A stretch of DNA of 64,000 bases from Eubacteriales bacterium (GTDB taxonomy: Bacteria > Bacillota > Clostridia > Lachnospirales > Lachnospiraceae), in assembly GCA_030524715.1 (NCBI GenBank), contig JAUNGB010000010.1, forward strand, positions 23,768 through 87,767, in the 5' to 3' direction. How positions within the stretch are numbered: the first letter of the stretch is position 1; each line of letters opens with the position of its first letter. The notes under the pieces were generated by a model that was not told the DNA's origin, did not search any database, and saw nothing but the letters and a program-made list of their open reading frames with translations. Made by a program: the position numbers and the translations under genes. Positions 52,502-60,566 of the stretch are shown in pieces.

Positions 52502-53194
52502 TTATTCCGCCTCCTCAAAAATGTAATCCAAAAACTCTTCTACCGCGTCCAGATGCTGTGCATAGGCGCCGATCCCCAACGCACAGCTATCAGGATAAAT
52601 ATGGTACTTTGTCATTAAAATACTGTCGCTGATGTCAATCCCCACCGGCACCAGCCCGTCGCTGTACTCCTCGTCATAAGGCTCACAGTAAATAAGACGG
52701 TCCCCGTATTTTTCCATAATCGAAGCGCATCTTTCATCATTGAGATCGATCAGGCGGCCGCTGGCGCCCAGCGCTACCAGAGATTCCTCTTCCATGGTAA
52801 CGGCGTCCAGTGTGCCCGCTTCTACATGGGCGACAAATACCTCATAATATTCATTTCCCGACGCGTTGTCTGTTGCACAGTCAAAATAAGAAAGATTATT
52901 GAATTCCACATTCTTCACTGTAGTGTCAAAACCAGTATAATCCACATAGCCGTCCCACAGCTCCGAGCCGTTTCCAACCTCGGCATAAGTATTGGTGAAG
53001 GTAATAAAAAACCAGTTTTCCTTCAGCGCCGTGTTATAACGGTAAATAACAAAGCCGAGCACCGATACCGTAGCGACGATCCCGATGATCCAGAGATAGT
53101 AATACTGCCAGATATATTCCGCTTTTGCACGGAATGTGGGAATCCTGTCAAGTTTCTGTTTTTCTTTTGCAAAATGGGCTTTCAGTTTGTTCAT
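52502..53194 (-). CDS. Membrane-anchored protein of unknown function in sugar ABC operon
   Basis: A 230-residue protein with one membrane anchor near residues 32-52 (LWIIGIVATVSVLGFVIY) and an external acidic domain (NAYTYAEVG-like region, FEEAE end). The external part resembles a short binding-protein lobe (AGTLDAVTMEEESLVALGAS, GRLIDLND), but the family is not certain. Located between the permease and DUF624 genes; it may couple binding protein and transporter. Confidence 0.6.
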   Translation of the reverse strand: MNKLKAHFAKEKQKLDRIPTFRAKAEYIWQYYYLWIIGIVATVSVLGFVIYRYNTALKENWFFITFTNTYAEVGNGSELWDGYVDYTGFDTTVKNVEFNNLSYFDCATDNASGNEYYEVFVAHVEAGTLDAVTMEEESLVALGASGRLIDLNDERCASIMEKYGDRLIYCEPYDEEYSDGLVPVGIDISDSILMTKYHIYPDSCALGIGAYAQHLDAVEEFLDYIFEEAE

Positions 53195-53253
53195 TTTCTG
53201 AGTAGCTTCGCCTCCTGCCTGGATTTTTCATTCAAGACTCGCTTTAAGTAACA

Positions 53254-53287
53254 GGCCAGGGCCATCACGTAAGCGATGACCCTGGCC
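53254..53287. terminator. Intercistronic GC-rich hairpin after MalG-type permease gene
   Basis: GGCCAGGGCCATC (53254-53266) pairs with GATGACCCTGGCC (53275-53287), with one mismatch. It lacks a T run, so it may act in RNA stability or partial termination. Confidence 0.5.
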
Positions 53288-53325
53288 CGAAGTCACCTTA
53301 TTCAGGTGCAGTTATCAATTATCAA

Positions 53326-54168
53326 TTATAATTTACCGCCGGATGTAGCGATACCTTCCACGAACTGCTTCTGGAAGATCACGTAGATAATAACCATAGG
53401 TAAAATTGCCAGAGTAGCAGCAGCCATCATTGCCGGATAGTCGCTGGTGTACTGACCCTGCATCTTAGCAAGGGCTGCGGACAATGTAGTCGTCTCAGCC
53501 TTTGTGCAGACGATCATCGGCCACATCAGATCCTTGAACGCGAACACTGCGGTAAAGATACCCAGAGATACCATGGAGGAACGTGTCAGAGGCATCATGA
53601 TCTTCAGGAACTTCTGGCCGATATTACATCCGTCGATACCGGCAGCCTCTTCCAGATCCCTTGGAAGACCTTCATAGCCTGTCTTTAACAGATAGGTACC
53701 AAATGCAGTAACGATACCCGGGAATACCAGACCGAACTGAGTATTCAGCATACCAAGCTTGGAGATCATCAGGTACTGCGGAATGATGAAAATCTGTGCC
53801 GGAACCATCATCTGGATCAGTACCAGGGAAAACAGAGCGTTTTTGCCCGGGAATCTCAGACGTCCGAAAGCATAACCTGCCATTGTCGCCGTCAGGCAGG
53901 CGCATACAACACGGAAGAAGATCATCAGCAGAGTATTCTTGTACAAAATAATGAAGTTATAGGACTTCCATACAGTTGCAAAGTTTGACCAGTGCCAGCC
54001 ATTCTGCGGTAAAATGTAGAACGGGTTCACGGAGATAGCCTCCTGATTGGTTTTTAAAGCTGTAAGAATCATCCATGCAAAGGGGACGATCATAATAAAA
54101 GCCATAATGGTCAGAATCACATAGATCAGTATCTTATTAAGACGCTGTTTTTTTTCGTAGCTTTCCAT
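53326..54168 (-). CDS. ABC sugar transporter permease, MalG type (alpha-galactoside operon)
   Basis: A 280-residue permease with six membrane segments and the EAA loop (EEAAGIDGCNIGQKFLKIMM). It pairs with the MalF-type protein 18 bases upstream. The substrate is inferred as raffinose-family or melibiose-type sugars from the GH36 gene. Confidence 0.9.
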   Translation of the reverse strand: MESYEKKQRLNKILIYVILTIMAFIMIVPFAWMILTALKTNQEAISVNPFYILPQNGWHWSNFATVWKSYNFIILYKNTLLMIFFRVVCACLTATMAGYAFGRLRFPGKNALFSLVLIQMMVPAQIFIIPQYLMISKLGMLNTQFGLVFPGIVTAFGTYLLKTGYEGLPRDLEEAAGIDGCNIGQKFLKIMMPLTRSSMVSLGIFTAVFAFKDLMWPMIVCTKAETTTLSAALAKMQGQYTSDYPAMMAAATLAILPMVIIYVIFQKQFVEGIATSGGKL

Positions 54169-54186
54169 AAATCACATTCCCCTTTC

Positions 54187-55062
54187 CTAGTTGTGGTATA
54201 CGAATTTCTTCTCTGCCTTCTGTAAGATAACAGTAAGGATCATGATAAAGATCAGAAGTATTACGACCAATGCAGCTCCTGTACCCTTGTCGCCGTTGGT
54301 AAAGGAATACTGATAGAACAGGTAGACAACAGACTGAACCTTATTCAAAGCCTTGTTTGTCTTATCCATAACCATGAACATTAAGTCGAATACTGTCAGA
54401 GCGCCGATCACACGTGTCTGTACGATAAAGAAAGTAGTCGGGCTCAAAAGCGGGATCGTGATATGGAAGAACTGTTTGATGCCGGTTGCGCCGTCGATCA
54501 TAGCAGCCTCATAATAGTCGCCGGGAATTTCCTGAAGTCCGGAAATAAACAGAACCATGTTGTAACCAATGATGGACCATACGCCGATGATACCGATGGA
54601 GATCCATGCGATGTTCGGATTGGAGATCCATTCGATCTTCGTATGTAAAATATTGTTGATCAGACCAAACTGAGTATTGTACAGCCATTTCCATACCATG
54701 GCAACCGCTGCCGGCGCGCAGACCATTGGCAGGAAAAAGATCGTACGGTAAACAGAAGTACCTTTGAGCTTCTTATTTAAGAATACAGCCAGAACAAGAG
54801 CGATGGCAACGCCGAACGGAACCTCAATGATCGCATACTTGATGGTGTTCCAGAAAGCCTGCCAGATCGTACTGTCAGACAGCAGCTTCGTGTAGTTTCC
54901 AAGTCCGATAAAAGTATTTCCTCTTCCAAAGTCGCCGGTCTTACAGAAGGACTGATAGATCGTGTTAAAAATCGGATAGAAGTTCAGGATAATAAGTCCG
55001 ATGATTGTGGGGGCAACAAAGAGATATGCCCACTTGGCTTCATCTTTCTGAGCTTTTGTCAT
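54187..55062 (-). CDS. ABC sugar transporter permease, MalF type (alpha-galactoside operon)
   Basis: A 291-residue permease (opening WAYLFVAPTIIGLIILNFYP, EAA loop YYEAAMIDGATGIKQFFHIT). The start at 55062 follows AGGAGGGAAAG; codons upstream lie in an R2 fragment. No ATPase gene accompanies it. Confidence 0.9.
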   Translation of the reverse strand: MTKAQKDEAKWAYLFVAPTIIGLIILNFYPIFNTIYQSFCKTGDFGRGNTFIGLGNYTKLLSDSTIWQAFWNTIKYAIIEVPFGVAIALVLAVFLNKKLKGTSVYRTIFFLPMVCAPAAVAMVWKWLYNTQFGLINNILHTKIEWISNPNIAWISIGIIGVWSIIGYNMVLFISGLQEIPGDYYEAAMIDGATGIKQFFHITIPLLSPTTFFIVQTRVIGALTVFDLMFMVMDKTNKALNKVQSVVYLFYQYSFTNGDKGTGAALVVILLIFIMILTVILQKAEKKFVYHN

Positions 55063-55106
55063 TTTACTTTCCCTCCTAAAAACAAATTTGCTGAACCATC
55101 CTGCCA

Positions 55107-55150
55107 GAGTGTGTTTAAAATTCATCCCTGCAATCTGCATTCCACACTCC
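55107..55150. repeat. R2 fragment
   Basis: GAGTGTGTTTAAAATTC followed by CCTGCAATCTGCATTCCACA corresponds to the inverted right end of the element at 41008-41171. Confidence 0.6.
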
Positions 55151-55166
55151 AGGGCTACGGAATAGA

Positions 55167-55199
55167 AAAGCGGACCACACATGCGGTATGGCCCGCTTT
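55167..55199 (-). terminator. Intercistronic hairpin after the alpha-galactoside binding-protein gene
   Basis: AAAGCGG (55167-55173) pairs with CCGCTTT (55193-55199), with more pairing inside, and a TTTTCTATT tail on the minus strand. It lies between the binding protein and permease genes. Confidence 0.6.
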
Positions 55200-55246
55200 G
55201 ATCATTTCATCTCATCAAGCCCTGTCACAGGAAAATTGGGAAATCA

Positions 55247-56557
55247 TTATTCTGCCGCGATGGCATCCTCGATAATCTTCTGGGCATTGTCGCATGCAGT
55301 TGCCATCAGTTCTTCATCCTCCGGATTCTGCCACGGATCCAAGAATCCGCCTGCCTGCTGAAGAGCATCTTCCCAAACGGTAGTGTTACGTGTGTAAGGA
55401 CGGAAGTACAGAGAGCCCTCTTCCTCAATACGGGTGAATGGGGATAAATCCATGCCGTCAAATGCGGTTACAAAGTCATCAGACATATCCTTCATACCAG
55501 CCATGGTAACGCCAAGTTCAGACTGCATCTTCTGGCCTTCTTCAGAGCAGAAGAAAGAAATCAGGCTGTAAGCTGCTGCAGGATCTTCTGTGTTGTAGGA
55601 AGCTGCCCATCCTAAACCGTTGTATGCGGAGTAACGTTCGCCTTCATCACAGGTTCCGTTTCCGTTAACGTCAGCGTACGGAAGCATAGCCCATGCGTAA
55701 TCAGCGGAATTTTCGCTGTCATAGAAGGATTTCACCATCCAGGAACCCTGTGTGATCATTGCTGTCAGACCGGACTGGAACAGAGAGTCGGTACCTGTCT
55801 CAGCAACAACTGTCTGAGGCGCGGAAACTGTCAGGATCTTACGAACCATTTCCATACCTGCCTTACCTTCGTCAGAACCGATGGTAGTTCCCTTATGGTC
55901 GTCTGTGATAATCTGTCCGCCGTAATCATAAACGACATTATACCAGCCGTCCTGGTTATTGGAAGTATTCATAGCCATTCCGTAAACGCCATCGTCAGCG
56001 CCTGCCTCTGTGATGGTCTTAGCTGCTTCATATAAATCTTCCCATGTCCACTCATCTGTCGGGTAGTCAACTCCGTACTTGTCAAAAAGCGCCTTGTTGT
56101 ACAGAAGCGCGATGGTATCATGGTCCTTGGGAATTGCATAGTGAACGCCGTTGTCTGCACGTGTATACAGTTCTACAATGCCCTCATAGTAGTTAGCCAG
56201 ATCGATAGCATCGTCATTCTCGATGTACTCGTCAAGATTCAGGAGCAGGTCGTTCTCCATGTACATCTGAGCGGTGTTGGAGTGCATCCAGAATACGTCA
56301 GGCATATCTCCGCCGGAAGCGCCTGCCTCAAGCAGTGTCCAGTAGTTATCCCAGTCAACGACATTGATGTTAACCTTAACTCCGGAAGTCTCTGTCCAGG
56401 CATCTGCGATCTCCTGCAGTCCAGCCAGCTGGTTGTTATCCCAGATATTTACCTGGAGTTCGGATACGGAAAATTCCTCCGCACTTACCATGCTGCTGCT
56501 TCCTACTACCATTACAGAAGCCAGAGCCAACGCTGTGATTTTACGCATTTTCATCAT
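55247..56557 (-). CDS. Extracellular sugar-binding protein (alpha-galactoside operon)
   Basis: A 436-residue family 1 binding protein with type I signal peptide (ITALALASVMVVGSSSMVSA before EEFS); like the binding protein at 19935 it has no lipobox cysteine. The mature part opens LQVNIWDNNQLAGLQEIADA, with a typical WKDLYEAA-like TWEDLYEAAKTI segment. RBS AAGGAGG is five bases before ATG 56557 (56554 also possible). First gene of the operon ending in GH36. Confidence 0.9.
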   Translation of the reverse strand: MMKMRKITALALASVMVVGSSSMVSAEEFSVSELQVNIWDNNQLAGLQEIADAWTETSGVKVNINVVDWDNYWTLLEAGASGGDMPDVFWMHSNTAQMYMENDLLLNLDEYIENDDAIDLANYYEGIVELYTRADNGVHYAIPKDHDTIALLYNKALFDKYGVDYPTDEWTWEDLYEAAKTITEAGADDGVYGMAMNTSNNQDGWYNVVYDYGGQIITDDHKGTTIGSDEGKAGMEMVRKILTVSAPQTVVAETGTDSLFQSGLTAMITQGSWMVKSFYDSENSADYAWAMLPYADVNGNGTCDEGERYSAYNGLGWAASYNTEDPAAAYSLISFFCSEEGQKMQSELGVTMAGMKDMSDDFVTAFDGMDLSPFTRIEEEGSLYFRPYTRNTTVWEDALQQAGGFLDPWQNPEDEELMATACDNAQKIIEDAIAAE

Positions 56558-56583
56558 TTTTTCCTCCTTAAAAAAATTGATTT

Positions 56584-56627
56584 TGACACGTCCGTCAATT
56601 GATTTCGAAGAGTATTTTACCATTATA
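56584..56627 (-). promoter_or_regulatory. Promoter region of the binding-protein gene
   Basis: TATAAT on the minus strand at 56627-56622 lacks a recognisable -35, implying an activator. A TTGAC-N6-GTCAA inverted repeat (56584-56599) lies in the leader. Confidence 0.5.
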
Positions 56628-56657
56628 GAAAATAATATAAAATGGAAAAATAGACGT

Positions 56658-56825
56658 TTTATATGGAATAATGTCTCCATAAACATGTACGTTTTACATA
56701 GAAAAATCCCATTTTTTGTATTTTTTTTATCAAAAAGCGCCAAGTGTGGAACGGCTTTCCATAGAAATCCTGTGATAAATTGTAGTGTCCGGGGAAAATT
56801 TTTCATATTTATATGGAAAAATGTC
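56658..56825. promoter_or_regulatory. Two copies of an 18-bp motif, candidate AraC sites
   Basis: TTTATATGGAATAATGTC at 56658-56675 and the same sequence with one change at 56808-56825; a weaker relative (AATGGAAAAATAGAC) starts near 56641. Confidence 0.5.
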
Positions 56826-56890
56826 AACAAATAAGGTATAATTAACAGTGGTATCCGTTCCATTCATGAACACAGGCCGCTGCGTGACTT

Positions 56891-56930
56891 GCGTTCATGA
56901 ACATATGCAGCAAAGCGGAATGCGAATATC
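56891..56930 (-). repeat. R3 repeat, inverted copy
   Basis: On the minus strand: ATTCGCATTCCGCTTTGCTG then CATATGTTCATGAACGC. Confidence 0.65.
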
Positions 56931-56977
56931 CTCTTTAATATATGTAAGAAATAACTGCCCAGGGGCATGATACAATA

Positions 56978-57021
56978 TTGTGGAATACATCTTGCTGAAA
57001 GCAATTTTCAAATACACGCTA
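56978..57021 (-). repeat. R2 element left end, inverted
   Basis: On the minus strand it reads TAGCGTGTATTTGAAAATTG, then CTTTCAGCAAGATGTATTCC, matching the left end of the element at 41008 over about 44 bases. Confidence 0.65.
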
Positions 57022-57036
57022 CGAATGGAGGAAGGC

Positions 57037-57948
57037 ATGCAGAATATTAAATATACAGACTCCGCGTCTTTTCGGTGCCTTGAGCACCTGAGAGAAACAT
57101 CCCTTGATCTTTATCTCGTACACTGCGGAAAGGAACAATGCACTCCCGCGCATCTCTGCAACGATATCAGAAGGGAATACATTATCCATTTTGTTATTTC
57201 CGGCAAGGGCACTTTCTCAACTGGGGGGGGTACTGTCCATGAATTAACCGCAGGACAGATGTTCCTGATCACTCCCGGAGAAGAGAATACCTACCGGTCT
57301 GATGATGAAGATCCCTGGTATTATGCCTGGATCGGTTTTAACGGTATCAGAGTCGAAAACATTCTTCAGAACTGCGGTTTTTCTTCCCGCCATCCTGTGA
57401 GAAGCTTTTCTGATTCCGGGTTCATCTTGAAATATGTGGATAATATCCTTGATGCGCGCCGTCTTACCCTGTCCAACGATATAAAAAGGAAGTCCTATCT
57501 GATGATGCTGCTGGCGGAACTCATGGACGATACGGCCGCACAGAATACCGCCGTGCAAAACACACCCCCTCACTACGATTACGCCACCAATGTCTATCTT
57601 GAATCTGCCATTGATTTTATCAAGCGGGGCTATCAGCAGGGGATCAAGGTTTCGGACGTCACAGACTATGTGGGCATCAGCAGGACCTACCTGAACCAGG
57701 TTTTCCAGAAAGAACTGGGGCTTCCAGTCCAGACGTTCCTCATCGATTACCGCCTGCACAAGGCCGCCAGCCTGCTGCTGAGTACGCCTTTGTCAGTGGG
57801 CGAGGTATCCGACAACGTGGGCTATTCCGACGCCCTCGCCTTTTCCAAGGCATTTAAGAAAAAATTCGGCGTCAGTCCCAGGAATTACAGGACTCATATT
57901 GATACCATGGACAAGTTCAGTGAAAAACAGCCGCCGCCGGAATCCTGA
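57037..57948 (+). CDS. AraC-family regulator of the alpha-galactoside operon
   Basis: A 303-residue regulator: N-terminal cupin sensor (YIIHFVISGKGTFSTGGGTV, MFLITPGEENTYRSDDEDPW) resembling RafR/MsmR, and a C-terminal AraC domain (KVSDVTDYVGISRTYLNQVF, GEVSDNVGYSDALAFSKAF, FGVSPRNYR). The start at 57037 follows GGAGGAAGGC; the upstream ATG at 56980 lies in an R2 repeat. Divergent from the binding-protein gene, which it presumably activates in response to alpha-galactosides. Confidence 0.9.
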   Translation: MQNIKYTDSASFRCLEHLRETSLDLYLVHCGKEQCTPAHLCNDIRREYIIHFVISGKGTFSTGGGTVHELTAGQMFLITPGEENTYRSDDEDPWYYAWIGFNGIRVENILQNCGFSSRHPVRSFSDSGFILKYVDNILDARRLTLSNDIKRKSYLMMLLAELMDDTAAQNTAVQNTPPHYDYATNVYLESAIDFIKRGYQQGIKVSDVTDYVGISRTYLNQVFQKELGLPVQTFLIDYRLHKAASLLLSTPLSVGEVSDNVGYSDALAFSKAFKKKFGVSPRNYRTHIDTMDKFSEKQPPPES

Positions 57949-57970
57949 TTCCGTCCGGCGGTTATTTTAT
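57931..57970 (+). terminator. Terminator of the AraC gene
   Basis: CCGCCG and CGGAATC pair with GATTCCG and CGGCGG around a short loop, followed by TTATTTTATT; it overlaps the last codons. Confidence 0.7.
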
Positions 57971-58032
57971 TAAGAAAAATGTTTACAAGTAGTATTTAAA
58001 ACTATATAATAGAGAGCAGAGGTGATAATGAG

Positions 58033-58677
58033 ATGACAATTGATAAAAAAGACATGATAAACAGTATATTGGAAAGTGTTTCCAAAGTAGACTATATAAA
58101 ACCGGAGGATCTGCCGAATATCGATCTGTATATGGATCAGGTGACTACTTTTATGGAAGCGCAGCTTGCGTCCTCCAAGCGTTATCCTGACGACAAAATT
58201 CTCACGAAGACCATGATCAATAATTACGCCAAGAACAACCTGCTGCCCTCCCCGGAGAAAAAACGCTACTCCAAGGAGCACCTGCTTCTGCTGATTTTTA
58301 TCTACTACTTTAAAAATATCCTGTCTATCAGTGACATACAGACTCTTTTAGGCCCTATCACGGAAAAATATTTCAAATCCACCGGGGAAAAGGACCTTAC
58401 TTATATTTATAATGAAGTGTTCAGCATGGAGAAAAGCCAGATCGACCTTCTCATAAAGGATCTGCTCAGGCGGTACCATGCCGCTGAAGCCACCTTCTCA
58501 GATGCGGACGAGGAAGACCAGGACTTCCTGAAGCGTTTTTCTTTTATCTGCCTGCTGAGTTTTGACGTCTATATGAAGAAACGGCTGATCGAACAGTTGA
58601 TCGACGGAATGCGCCCGGAAGAGCCCCCTAAAAAGCATAAGAAAGAAAAAGCTCCCAGGCCCCCCAAAGAAAAATAA
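58033..58677 (+). CDS. DUF1836 domain-containing protein
   Basis: A 214-residue protein of the DUF1836 family, which has a MerR-like N-terminal helix-turn-helix (LTKTMINNYAKNNLLPSPEK, KRYSKEHLLLLIFIYYFKNI) and a helical C-terminus. The end is very basic and proline-rich (PPKKHKKEKAPRPPKEK). Probably DNA-binding; targets unknown. Downstream is an EIIC-like permease gene with its own promoter. Confidence 0.85.
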   Translation: MTIDKKDMINSILESVSKVDYIKPEDLPNIDLYMDQVTTFMEAQLASSKRYPDDKILTKTMINNYAKNNLLPSPEKKRYSKEHLLLLIFIYYFKNILSISDIQTLLGPITEKYFKSTGEKDLTYIYNEVFSMEKSQIDLLIKDLLRRYHAAEATFSDADEEDQDFLKRFSFICLLSFDVYMKKRLIEQLIDGMRPEEPPKKHKKEKAPRPPKEK

Positions 58678-58679
58678 GC

Positions 58680-58712
58680 GTTACTGCCTGCATCACAGGC
58701 GCGGACAGCAAC
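58680..58712. repeat. R1 palindromic repeat, copy 6
   Basis: GTTACTG and CAGCAAC arms with a CTGCATCACAGGCG core, starting two bases after the DUF1836 stop. Confidence 0.65.
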
Positions 58713-58749
58713 AAGTGAATGAAACAGGGTATCCTTTTGGACAGAGCTA

Positions 58750-58778
58750 TTGAATTGTTACGGAAAATATGGTACACT
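58750..58778 (+). promoter_or_regulatory. Promoter of the EIIC-like gene
   Basis: TTGAAT (58750-58755), 17 bases, TACACT (58773-58778), followed about 30 bases later by AAGGAGG. Confidence 0.55.
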
Positions 58779-58834
58779 CCCTCTAATGACAAGACAGTTG
58801 TAAATGTCATATGTCAAGGAGGGAGATTTTTGTT

Positions 58835-59899
58835 ATGGATAAACTAAAGAAACTGCTGAATCACATTTTTATCGACGGGCTGAGCGGAATGGCCCTTGGG
58901 TTGTTTTCCACCCTGATCGTCGGTACCATCATCCAGCAGATCGGGAGCTTTATTCCCGGAAGCGCCGGAACCATGATCTTTGTTCTGGGAAAGGTTGCCG
59001 CGGCTATGACAAGCACCGGGATCGCTATTGGCGTCGCTTACAAATTTAAAGAGAGTCCTCTGGTTACCTTTTCCGCCGCAACCGCAGGTATGGTTGGAGG
59101 CTTTGCAAGCAAACTTCTTGCCGGAACTGTCTTTGTGGACGGAGCCATCGTCCTTTCCGGCCCCGGCGAGCCGCTGGGAGCGTTCATTGCAGCCCTTGTG
59201 GGCATCGAGCTCGGTCATCTTGTATCCGGCAAAACAAAAGTGGACATTCTGGTAACGCCGCTGGTGACCATCCTTTCCGGCAGCGCTGTCGGCCTGATCC
59301 TGGGACCGCCCATATCCGCATTTATGACGGGGCTGGGAAATATCATCAACTGGGGAACCGAACAGCAGCCGTTCCTTATGGGAATTATTGTTTCTGTACT
59401 GATGGGCATGATCCTGACTCTTCCTATCAGTTCCGCTGCCCTCGGCATCATCCTGAACCTTTCCGGACTGGCAGCCGGAGCGGCGGTGATCGGATGCTGC
59501 TGCAATATGGTAGGCTTTGCCGTGGCAAGCTACCGTGAAAACAAGATCGGCGGACTGATCGCCCAGGGTATCGGAACCTCCATGCTTCAGGTTCCGAACA
59601 TTGTCCGAAAGCCGGTCATCTGGATTCCCGCCATCGTATCAAGCGCCGTTGTCGGCCCTCTGGGAACCATGCTTTTTAATATGCAGTGCAACGCCACCGG
59701 CTCCGGTATGGGTTCCGCAGGGTTTGTTGGACAGATCATGACATGGCAGACCATGATCGCCTACGATTCCCCCGCGGTGGTCCTGGTCAAGATCCTTCTG
59801 CTCCAGTTCCTTCTTCCGGCAGTCATCACGCTGGCAGTTTCTGAATTTATGCGAAAGAAAGGCTGGATCAAATACGGCGACATGGCGCTGGATTTATAA
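58835..59899 (+). CDS. PTS EIIC-like membrane permease (PF13303 type)
   Basis: A 354-residue integral membrane protein with about nine hydrophobic segments (GLSGMALGLFSTLIVGTII; VTPLVTILSGSAVGLILGPP; LMGIIVSVLMGMILTLPISS; IPAIVSSAVVGPLGTMLFNM). It fits the stand-alone PTS_EIIC_2 family, for which no phosphotransfer domain or partner is present here. The start at 58835 follows GGAGGGAG. Substrate unknown. Followed by a terminator shared with yerC. Confidence 0.85.
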   Translation: MDKLKKLLNHIFIDGLSGMALGLFSTLIVGTIIQQIGSFIPGSAGTMIFVLGKVAAAMTSTGIAIGVAYKFKESPLVTFSAATAGMVGGFASKLLAGTVFVDGAIVLSGPGEPLGAFIAALVGIELGHLVSGKTKVDILVTPLVTILSGSAVGLILGPPISAFMTGLGNIINWGTEQQPFLMGIIVSVLMGMILTLPISSAALGIILNLSGLAAGAAVIGCCCNMVGFAVASYRENKIGGLIAQGIGTSMLQVPNIVRKPVIWIPAIVSSAVVGPLGTMLFNMQCNATGSGMGSAGFVGQIMTWQTMIAYDSPAVVLVKILLLQFLLPAVITLAVSEFMRKKGWIKYGDMALDL

Positions 59900-60009
59900 T
59901 ACTTCCGCCAGAAAACCCACATGTATTCCGACTACAGCATGAATGGCTGCGGCTGCAATGGATATATTTTACTCACCAGAATATAACCGCCATACGGCGG
60001 ACATTAAAC

Positions 60010-60041
60010 AACCTCCCGGATTTTCTGATCTCCGGGAGGTT
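60010..60041. terminator. Terminator between EIIC-like gene and yerC
   Basis: Perfect 11-bp arms AACCTCCCGGA (60010-60020) and complement (60031-60041) between two convergent genes; T runs are short. Confidence 0.65.
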
Positions 60042-60051
60042 TTGCTACAGC

Positions 60052-60372
60052 TTATTCTTCTGTTTGTTTTTCTTTTGCCGCTTCTTTCTCACGCATTCTG
60101 GCAAATACCATTTCATATCCGTCGTTTCCGTAGTTCAGCGAACGGTTTACACGGCTGATCGTGGCCGTTGAAGCCCCGGTCTTCTCGGAAATATCAAGAT
60201 ATGTACGTTTGTCCATCAGCATTTTTGCAACCTCAAAACGCTGGGATAAAGAAAGAAGCTCATTAATTGTGCAGACGTCCTCAAAAAATGTATAGCATTC
60301 TTCCTTGTCCTTCAGGCACAGGATAGCCTCAAACAGATGATCCACTGCCTCAGTTCTAATCTTTTTACTCAT
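60052..60372 (-). CDS. YerC/YecD-type TrpR-like regulator
   Basis: A 106-residue protein with a TrpR-like helix-turn-helix (LLSLSQRFEVAKMLMDKRTY, LDISEKTGASTATISRVNRS) and the family ending LNYGNDGYEMVFARM. The C-terminal tail is charged (REKEAAKEKQTEE). It converges with the EIIC-like gene. Target genes unknown. Confidence 0.9.
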   Translation of the reverse strand: MSKKIRTEAVDHLFEAILCLKDKEECYTFFEDVCTINELLSLSQRFEVAKMLMDKRTYLDISEKTGASTATISRVNRSLNYGNDGYEMVFARMREKEAAKEKQTEE

Positions 60373-60566
60373 ATCCCTGCTCCTTTGTCACTTTATTCCC
60401 ACGGGCAATGAGCCAGGCGGACATGTGGGTATGTCCATTTGGCAACTGCCGCGAGGGCCAAATACCCCGTCGCTTGCAGCAGAGTATTCGATTTCTGCCA
60501 ACAGTGACATTTTAACACGCTACCGTGTGATAAGCAAGTCATTTTTCAAAAATTTCCAGACACGCT
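60373..60566. other. Intergenic region between yerC and mmsB
   Basis: Contains an imperfect hairpin: TTTGGC (60438-60443) pairs with GCCAAA (60458-60463), flanked by GGGTA and TACCC with a bulge. No T run. No gene. Confidence 0.35.

Larger units (their letters stand above)
56558..57036. other. Divergent intergenic region (479 bp) of the alpha-galactoside regulon
   Basis: It holds the binding-protein promoter with a TTGAC/GTCAA inverted repeat, a pair of near-identical 18-bp motifs, an R3 copy and an R2 end directly upstream of the AraC ribosome site. Confidence 0.6.
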
